The notes under the pieces were generated by a model. That model was given only the letters and a program-made list of their open reading frames with translations, made no database searches and was not told where the DNA came from. From Gallionellaceae bacterium (GTDB taxonomy: Bacteria > Pseudomonadota > Gammaproteobacteria > Burkholderiales > Gallionellaceae): a stretch of DNA of 10,882 nt. Positions 5,489 through 10,882 of the stretch are shown here, piece by piece. Location: contig PLYB01000095.1 of NCBI GenBank assembly GCA_003151655.1, positions 1 to 10,882 of the forward strand, in the 5' to 3' direction. Each line of letters starts with the position of its first letter. Position 1 is the stretch's first letter. The position numbers and the translations under genes were made by a program.

Positions 5489-8400
5489 TTATTTGAAGTC
5501 AGCCGCCATGCACACGTCATGTCCGTCGGCAGGCGTGCTTTTGCCAAATATCCTTTCAATGGGTACCCAGATAATAGATGTGGCGAGTTGAGCAACCGTT
5601 TCCAGTACATCTGCAGGGCTTACGCCAACATGAAAATCATTAAATTTTCCCCCTACATGGATAGGGATGGCGAAGCTCATGAATTGAGGAGTCTTGGCAC
5701 TGGGCTGCAAATTTAGCTGGACATCTTCATTGGCAAAGTTCACTTCTCCTTTGCCGGTGACGCGCATACGGCTGGTGTCGATCAGCAGGGTTTTGTCGGA
5801 TAGCTTGCCATCTTTCAATACAAAGCGTCCTAAGGCGCAGTTCACTTTGGATTCGTTCGATGAGTCGACCGCCGGTAAAAGTGCCATCAGTACATTGACT
5901 GCCCACAAGTCCAGCAAACCCGATTTAAGGTTTCTCGGCCATATGGCAAAGTTAATGTGTCCTTTGCCATAGCGCAGGATTTCAGACAAATATTGGGCGC
6001 GCGCGCTGACATCGACATTCAGATTAAAAATGCCGCTCATCTCGCTCTTTTTATCGATGCGTCGAGCCAGAATGCCATAATCAAATCGTTGGACTTCGGC
6101 GCGCAGATTGACTGCAACATCTTTTTCTCCGGGGTCATATTCCATCCTCAGTGTGGCTGATCCGCCAGGCGTATTGACGATGACAGGGCCTATATTGGCG
6201 CGGCCGTTTTCCAATTGCGCATCCAGTCTGCCGTTACCGAGTACATCTTGTCCAGACCTGACCTGATCCACACGTACAGTCAAATAGGCATTCTGTCGGC
6301 GCAGAGATTCCCGACTTAAAACCTGTGCGACTTGCTTGCTTGTTTCATCTGCTTCGTGGCCTAACTCGTCGTCTGATTTTGCTTTAGCATTAGGTTTGCT
6401 TTTTTCCGGAGACCAGTCGCCGAATCTGAAATCATCGAGTTGGATCATCGGCGCTTCCAGCATAATGTCAATTCGCGGCGGCACAACTTGAGTGTCGAAT
6501 TTGCTTTGTCCGTTTAGCTGGCTACTCCCCACCTGCAACAGCAAAGAGGAAACTTCATATCCGCTTGGAGATATGTGAAATTTTCCGGATGCCGACCACG
6601 GCCCCCACGGTGGCAAAGAGGTATGGGTAAGTGCATTGAGATTGTCCATGCGACTACCGTTCATGTCGAGCGCAAGTTCAATGTCCGTTTTGGTAAAGGG
6701 ACGGTCGATATCACCCGTTAACTTGATAGTGGCACCGCTGGTACTCGCATTAAGTTTAAATGGAATCGGTAACTTCGGATTGATCAGATCAGTGGCCTTC
6801 GCGGTTTGTATAGCGATGGTGACGGGAATATTGTCGAGCGATCCACGCAGCTCAAGGTTCACCGGGCTTCCTGCGGTAGATTTGAGTTCGCCGCTGTTGA
6901 GCGCAATACGCATTTTCCCATCCGTATTGGCATCATGTAAAACGAGATGACCGCCCTCGAAACTGACTGTCATTTCAGATTGCGCCAATAGTTGCCCAAG
7001 ACGGCTCGAATGCAAATCAAGTTGCAAGTGCATGTGATCTATATCGGCATCGATATTTCGCGCGATACCAAGCTTGCTCAGAATACTTCCGATATCCAAT
7101 GAATTGGCCGATAGTTGTAGAACAGAATGGGGTTGGCGAGTGCGTAAATCGAGCAGGATCGTGCCGTTAAAATTATTTTCCGCAACGTTAGCTGAAAAGG
7201 GGGATGCGCTCATCATGCCATCGCGTATGCGCCCATCGAAATGCAAGTCGCGCACTGATATCGGCGATGAGCTGGCAATGCGTTTGATACCTACTGCAAT
7301 ATCCGCATCTGCAAGGCTGACTGCTTGCGGCAGAATAGGAATGTCAATCATTTTCGTGGAGGTGCGAGTTGCTGCGGGCTTGTTTTCTCTGGGTTCCGGC
7401 AATAGTGATTGAAGTTCGTCCAGATCAATAAATTCGCTCTTCAATTGTAATTTGGTAAGTGATTTGTCTTTGTAAAAAGTGTGCAGCACATCGGCAGACA
7501 AGTCGCTATGCCCCAATTTCAAATCAAAATCGGCCAAGTGCCAGCTATCTTTGTCAAAGTGAAAATTGCCGTGGAAACCTATAGGCGCATCTACTCCTGG
7601 TTTTAGCCCGAGCCAGCCGGCGATTTCGCCGGAATGCGGTGCAGAGAGTTTAAATTCGACTTCCGATCCTGAATTTTCTGTAGGCGGCTGCAACAAAGCG
7701 TGAATCTGCGCTCTGGCGCTACCCGCAGATAATTCAAAATCAATGGGTGTGTGCGCTTCCCGCATAATGTCGGTTAACGAGCCGCCCTGTAACGTCCCGC
7801 TGAAAGTTTTCTCCAGCAATGAACCGCGCACCTCGCCTTGCAATGATTTGCCCTCAGGTAACGCCAGCACAAAGTTGTCCAGCGAGAATTGCACCGGATG
7901 TCCGCCAACGCCATTGCCGTAGGTCAGTTTGCCTCGCTCTATATTCAAGCGTACATCCAGACTTTTCATCAGTTCAGCGCCCCGGTCTCCTCGTGCGGAG
8001 ATGCGCAAATCGAAACGATGCAGCTTGCCTTTAACATCGGGTATTCCGGTTAGCAACTCCGCAAGGTTTCCCAGATTGGACTCCTGCGTGCCGAGCGCGA
8101 GCTTGAAACGAGCAGGCGTAACACTTGCCTCGACGCTGGCATTACCGGACAGCGCTACGTTTGCCACGGTGGCTTGCACCGGTATGGTCAAGTGTCCGTG
8201 ATCCAGCTTCACTAGCAACGTTGCGTCATGCACCGCGCCTGGCAGACTTAACCATTGTCCGATGCGTAAGCTCAGATCGGCATCCATACTATTCAGCTCG
8301 TTCAGGTTGAATGTTGCCTTGGCGATTTCCTGATACACCTCAGCAAGGCTTTTTGGTGGCGCTTCTTGTGCAACAGGTTTGCCTGTCAAGAATGGTCGCA

Positions 8401-9400
8401 AATCCAGTACGGGCAGTGTGAGCTTGCCCTGCACCTTGGGACGTTGCCCTTTATAGTTAATGTCGAAAGCCCCATTCAGCGTGGTTTTTCCCATGTTGCC
8501 ATTCAAGTTATCCAGCGCAATTTTTCCTGGAGCAAACTTGATAATACCGGAGACGCTAGCATTACCAACTGCAGGCAATTTGGTCTGAAGTAGGCGTTCA
8601 AATTCACTTAGATCGTTACTGCCCAGCGCGAATTTAATGGTGCCGCTGCCATTGCTCACGTTGCCATTTAGCGATAACCGCGAGCTCATAAATCCGAGAG
8701 TCAGGTTGAGCGGCCATGGCCGCTCAAAGCGCACCAAATCGGCAAGGCTGCCGCCGGTGAGATCAAGTTTATAAGGATAAGTTTTTTCAACCGTACCGTG
8801 CAATGACAGCGTTAGCGGTTGCCCGGCAGGGAATTGGGCGACGAGAGATTGCAGCTCGAAAAAATGGCTTCTGGAATCGGCTCTGTCGAATTGCACATCA
8901 AGTTTTTCCAGAACTACACGTTCGATATCAAGATGCGCCAGCAGATTTCCCAATTCCATTTGTACAGTCGGCTCGGAAGTTGTTTCTTGCGCTGCTTCCT
9001 GCTTATTTCCATTCGGTTGGATAGTCCAGTTATTGTGGCCAAGATTATTGAGTTGCAGGCGGATTTTTACATCCCTGCCTGACAGTTCGTCAATCCTGAA
9101 GTGTAATCGCAGTAGTGGCCACAGGTTTAGCGCCAGTCGTGCCTCGCCCAGAGTGGCAAATTCGTTACCATCAAAACCGGACGCATTAGCAACATGCAAG
9201 CCGCCGAGTAGCAATTTTGGATGAGCAGATAATTCAAATTTGAGCGGGCCATCAAGGTGTACTGCGCGTCCAAGAATTTCCGTAAGCTTTGTGGCTGCCT
9301 TGTCGCGCTGACTGGAAACATCAAAAGTCACTCCTGCTAATGCGATATACAAAGCACTCGCGAACAGCAAGCTCGCGACTATAGTCAGCAGACGTAGCAT
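5489..9400 (-). CDS. AsmA-family envelope protein (large, bridge-like)
   Basis: This 1303-residue protein has a single N-terminal membrane anchor (about 3-24) followed by the AsmA N-terminal signature: LTEILGRAVHLDGPLKFELSAHPKLLLGGLHVAN and LGEARLALNLWPLLRLHFRIDEL. The long middle is made of repeated beta-rich segments typical of the AsmA/TamB/YhdP group. The C-terminal AsmA_2-like block is clear from about residue 1121: FNLNVDVSARAQYLSEIL, GLLDLWAVNVLMALLP, VNCALGRFVLKDGKL and VTGKGEVNFANEDVQLNL. It is anchored in the inner membrane with the bulk in the periplasm. Relatives help phospholipid transport to the outer membrane or control outer-membrane assembly. It is roughly twice as long as E. 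coli AsmA (about 617 residues) and close to YhdP/TamB in length. The frame is intact. The ATG is preceded by an in-frame TAG and no clear ribosome binding site. It is convergent with the TAXI gene, one base apart. Confidence 0.88.
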   Translation of the reverse strand: MLRLLTIVASLLFASALYIALAGVTFDVSSQRDKAATKLTEILGRAVHLDGPLKFELSAHPKLLLGGLHVANASGFDGNEFATLGEARLALNLWPLLRLHFRIDELSGRDVKIRLQLNNLGHNNWTIQPNGNKQEAAQETTSEPTVQMELGNLLAHLDIERVVLEKLDVQFDRADSRSHFFELQSLVAQFPAGQPLTLSLHGTVEKTYPYKLDLTGGSLADLVRFERPWPLNLTLGFMSSRLSLNGNVSNGSGTIKFALGSNDLSEFERLLQTKLPAVGNASVSGIIKFAPGKIALDNLNGNMGKTTLNGAFDINYKGQRPKVQGKLTLPVLDLRPFLTGKPVAQEAPPKSLAEVYQEIAKATFNLNELNSMDADLSLRIGQWLSLPGAVHDATLLVKLDHGHLTIPVQATVANVALSGNASVEASVTPARFKLALGTQESNLGNLAELLTGIPDVKGKLHRFDLRISARGDRGAELMKSLDVRLNIERGKLTYGNGVGGHPVQFSLDNFVLALPEGKSLQGEVRGSLLEKTFSGTLQGGSLTDIMREAHTPIDFELSAGSARAQIHALLQPPTENSGSEVEFKLSAPHSGEIAGWLGLKPGVDAPIGFHGNFHFDKDSWHLADFDLKLGHSDLSADVLHTFYKDKSLTKLQLKSEFIDLDELQSLLPEPRENKPAATRTSTKMIDIPILPQAVSLADADIAVGIKRIASSSPISVRDLHFDGRIRDGMMSASPFSANVAENNFNGTILLDLRTRQPHSVLQLSANSLDIGSILSKLGIARNIDADIDHMHLQLDLHSSRLGQLLAQSEMTVSFEGGHLVLHDANTDGKMRIALNSGELKSTAGSPVNLELRGSLDNIPVTIAIQTAKATDLINPKLPIPFKLNASTSGATIKLTGDIDRPFTKTDIELALDMNGSRMDNLNALTHTSLPPWGPWSASGKFHISPSGYEVSSLLLQVGSSQLNGQSKFDTQVVPPRIDIMLEAPMIQLDDFRFGDWSPEKSKPNAKAKSDDELGHEADETSKQVAQVLSRESLRRQNAYLTVRVDQVRSGQDVLGNGRLDAQLENGRANIGPVIVNTPGGSATLRMEYDPGEKDVAVNLRAEVQRFDYGILARRIDKKSEMSGIFNLNVDVSARAQYLSEILRYGKGHINFAIWPRNLKSGLLDLWAVNVLMALLPAVDSSNESKVNCALGRFVLKDGKLSDKTLLIDTSRMRVTGKGEVNFANEDVQLNLQPSAKTPQFMSFAIPIHVGGKFNDFHVGVSPADVLETVAQLATSIIWVPIERIFGKSTPADGHDVCMAADFK

Positions 9401-9429
9401 TTTGAAAAACTAAAGGAACTCGGCATCGC

Positions 9430-9441
9430 TTGAATATTCAA
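9430..9441. promoter_or_regulatory. 12-bp palindrome upstream of asmA
   Basis: TTGAATATTCAA is a perfect palindrome about 30 nt before the asmA start codon. Just beyond it, TGCCA (9455-9459) and TGGCA (9466-9470) form a further short inverted repeat. Either could be an operator in the asmA leader. The assignment is by position only. Confidence 0.3.
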
Positions 9442-9588
9442 CCTTTATTTATCATGCCAAGAACCTGGCAATAAGATCATTGATGCGGTTTAGTTGCGAG
9501 GGCATCTGATTTACAGTTTTATGTACTGATGACGTATCCGATCCATTCTTGGCCTGTAGGCAGAACTTGGCAAATTCTGTGACGCTAA

Positions 9589-9744
9589 TTAAACCGGATA
9601 ATCCAATATTATTGGTGTCCTAATGCGGCATCTATCTTGTTTATTTCGTTCTTTGTGAAGCGTATGAATTTTAGAGCGAGCTCGCGCAGCTGACAAGCCA
9701 ATACCTGTTTCGAAAATTTGCACTTCCTTGGATTTCTTGTTCAT
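9589..9744 (-). CDS. Possible small hypothetical protein (51 aa), doubtful
   Basis: An open frame starts MNKKSKEVQIFETGIG and ends ILDYPV, with a basic middle (AARARSKIHTLHKERNKQ). A GAGG lies a few bases before the ATG and could serve as a ribosome binding site, but it sits in the loop and stem of a hairpin (9744-9758) that includes the first base of the start codon. I recognise no family. The frame can be extended upstream to 9822 without better support. Given the length and the lack of similarity it may be spurious. Confidence 0.2.
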   Translation of the reverse strand: MNKKSKEVQIFETGIGLSAARARSKIHTLHKERNKQDRCRIRTPIILDYPV

Positions 9745-9758
9745 ACCGCCTCGCGGTA
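9744..9758. other. Perfect 6-bp stem, 3-nt loop hairpin
   Basis: TACCGC (9744-9749) pairs exactly with GCGGTA (9753-9758) around CTC. On the minus strand it covers the possible ribosome binding site and the first base of the small doubtful frame ending at 9589. It directly adjoins the GTGAC half-site cluster. Confidence 0.55.
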
Positions 9759-9759
9759 G

Positions 9760-9793
9760 GTGACAATGCGTGACCGCTATGTCACACAGTGAC
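9760..9793. promoter_or_regulatory. Cluster of four GTGAC/GTCAC half-sites
   Basis: GTGAC occurs at 9760-9764, 9770-9774 and 9789-9793, and its complement GTCAC at 9781-9785. The first two are a direct repeat 10 bp apart. The second and third form an inverted pair with a 6-nt centre; the third and fourth form one with a 3-nt centre. This spacing near one helical turn looks like a multi-site operator. The binding factor and the regulated gene are not known. Confidence 0.45.
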
Positions 9794-10020
9794 TGTAACG
9801 CGATACCTACAGCATGCCACAAAGAGGACGCTCATTGTTAACTCAGGCCAGATTGTATCGACCAGTTGAATCCACACCGATGAGCCGTCCTTTAACGGAT
9901 GGCTGAATGCATTTCCTATGCATAACATCGGGCAACAAAAAGTGAATTGATTGTGAACGTTCTGCAAAAATCATGTCAAACTACTTCTTTTTGTATACAG
10001 TCGCTTTGGGGTAAAAAATT

Positions 10021-10882
10021 ATGGATAAACGCAACAGTATAAAAAACAAAGGAAAAACACCATCTGTTGGGTTCATTAGTCTCGGTTGCCCGAAGGCTAC
10101 TTCAGATTCCGAGCTCATTCTCACGCGGATGCGCGCCGAAGGCTACCTCATTACCGGCAGTTATAAAGAAGCTGATCTGGTGGTGGTGAATACCTGCGGA
10201 TTTATCGACAGCGCGGTGGCGGAATCGCTGGAGGCTATCGGCGAAGCGCTACAGGAGAATGGCAAGGTCATCGTTACCGGTTGCCTAGGGGCGAAGGGTG
10301 ATGTGGTCCAGAAAGCGCATCCCAAAGTGCTGGCGGTGACCGGCCCGCATGCCACCGATGAAGTGATGGAGGCGGTGCATCAACATCTGCCGCGACTGCA
10401 TGACCCCTACAGTGATCTGGTGCCGCCGCAAGGCATCCGTCTTACGCCCAGCCATTTCGCCTATGTGAAAATTTCCGAAGGCTGTAACCACAGTTGTACT
10501 TTCTGCATCATCCCGAGTTTGCGAGGTGGCTTGGTGAGTCGCCCGGTGGGCGACGTGATGCAAGAGGCGCAGAATCTGGTGGATGCCGGGGTAAAAGAGT
10601 TGCTGGTGATTTCGCAAGACACCAGCGCCTATGGGGTGGATGTGAAATATCGCACGGGCTTCTGGGGAGGTCGTCCGCTGAAGACGCGCATGACTGAGCT
10701 TGCCGCCGCGATGGGGGATCTCGGTGCGTGGGTGCGTTTGCATTACGTCTATCCTTATCCGAGCGTGGATGAAGTGATTCCATTGATGGCGGAGGGAAAG
10801 ATTCTTCCCTACCTCGACATTCCGTTCCAACATGCCAATGAACGTATTCTGAAATTAATGAAGCGTCCGGCCAGCAGCGAGA
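10021..10882 (+). CDS. rimO: Ribosomal protein S12 methylthiotransferase RimO (3' end beyond window)
   Basis: RimO is a radical-SAM enzyme that adds a methylthio group to an aspartate of ribosomal protein S12. The first 287 codons are visible; the family is about 440 residues, so the window edge cuts off the rest, including the C-terminal TRAM domain. The N-terminal UPF0004 domain has its three cluster-binding cysteines: Cys23 (SLGCPK), Cys59 (VNTCGFID) and Cys88 (VTGCLGAKG). The radical-SAM CxxxCxxC is Cys155, Cys159 and Cys162 (EGCNHSCTFCIIPS). Typical RimO motifs follow: LVSRPVGDV, VISQDTSAYGVD, RLHYVYPYPSVDEVIPLM and LPYLDIPFQHA. SLRGG replaces the more common SMRGD after CIIP, a mild change. 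GGGG at 10008-10011 lies 9 nt before the ATG. No internal stop is seen. Confidence 0.95.
   Translation, partial: MDKRNSIKNKGKTPSVGFISLGCPKATSDSELILTRMRAEGYLITGSYKEADLVVVNTCGFIDSAVAESLEAIGEALQENGKVIVTGCLGAKGDVVQKAHPKVLAVTGPHATDEVMEAVHQHLPRLHDPYSDLVPPQGIRLTPSHFAYVKISEGCNHSCTFCIIPSLRGGLVSRPVGDVMQEAQNLVDAGVKELLVISQDTSAYGVDVKYRTGFWGGRPLKTRMTELAAAMGDLGAWVRLHYVYPYPSVDEVIPLMAEGKILPYLDIPFQHANERILKLMKRPASSE

Larger units (their letters stand above)
9401..10020. other. 620-nt non-coding region between asmA and rimO
   Basis: No convincing protein gene is seen on either strand. The 51- to 77-residue minus-strand frames have no recognised domain. The region serves as the shared upstream area of the divergent asmA and rimO genes. 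It is unusually rich in short inverted repeats: the 12-bp palindrome at 9430-9441, the hairpin at 9744-9758, the GTGAC cluster at 9760-9793, the long inverted repeat at 9826-9890 and the paired ATGCAT at 9907-9923. For rimO a TATACA (9994-9999) could be a -10 box, without a good -35. No tRNA cloverleaf or transposase was recognised. Confidence 0.5.

Noticed and set aside
5694..9224. Many plus-strand frames of 60-112 residues opposite asmA
   Set aside because: All lie antisense to one continuous 1303-residue gene with family motifs at both ends. None has a recognisable domain.
9782..9967. 61-residue minus-strand frame in the asmA-rimO gap
   Set aside because: No family, no ribosome binding site seen, and it spans the long inverted repeat, so it is more likely non-coding.
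10161..10833. Frames on both strands overlapping rimO
   Set aside because: They are shadows of rimO, whose frame is open from 10021 to the window edge with all six cluster cysteines.
1..10882. CRISPR array, tRNA, rRNA or a complete insertion sequence
   Set aside because: I saw no regularly spaced repeats, no cloverleaf or rRNA signature, and no transposase motif with terminal inverted repeats.

Overview
The window looks like a piece of a betaproteobacterial chromosome. The readable RimO, PgeF and AsmA-type proteins look like those of the Nitrosomonadales and related groups. The placement is inferred from general protein similarity and moderate base composition; there is no rRNA or marker gene to confirm it. 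Most of the window is ordinary chromosome, with small accessory cassettes inserted between housekeeping genes.

Layout. The left end (1-1230) is accessory. A broken 3' remnant of an AAA/ABC-like ATPase (3-155) is followed at once by an intact rhuM-family gene (169-1227). A 168-nt spacer holds a hairpin and a short coding-like relic on the minus strand. Next is pgeF (1396-2127, plus), a peptidoglycan-quality hydrolase. A dispersed-type intergenic repeat (2142-2224) separates it from a convergent vapBC toxin-antitoxin operon (2282-2921, minus). That operon has a recognisable promoter and an inverted-repeat operator (2934-2969). A ZIP-family metal transporter (3150-3923, plus) follows. After it come a spacer with a hairpin and a second coding-like relic, then a membrane-anchored TAXI-type TRAP solute-binding protein with no permease beside it (4117-5487, plus).

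A single base separates the TAXI gene from the stop of a very large AsmA-family gene (5489-9400, minus). A 620-nt non-coding region (9401-10020) divides asmA from the divergently placed rimO (10021 to the window edge, plus, truncated by the window). This region is rich in short inverted repeats, including four GTGAC/GTCAC half-sites within 34 bp.

How the genes relate. No single pathway spans the window. pgeF (cell wall quality), asmA (envelope lipid homeostasis), zip (divalent metal import) and rimO (ribosomal protein S12 modification) are independent chromosomal functions. vapBC and the ATPase-remnant/rhuM pair are the mobile or defence-like part. I found no CRISPR array, rRNA, tRNA or complete insertion sequence. 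No convincing new multi-gene system is present; the points most worth checking are the ATPase remnant beside rhuM, the perfect palindromes inside rhuM and the TAXI gene, and the structured region before rimO.
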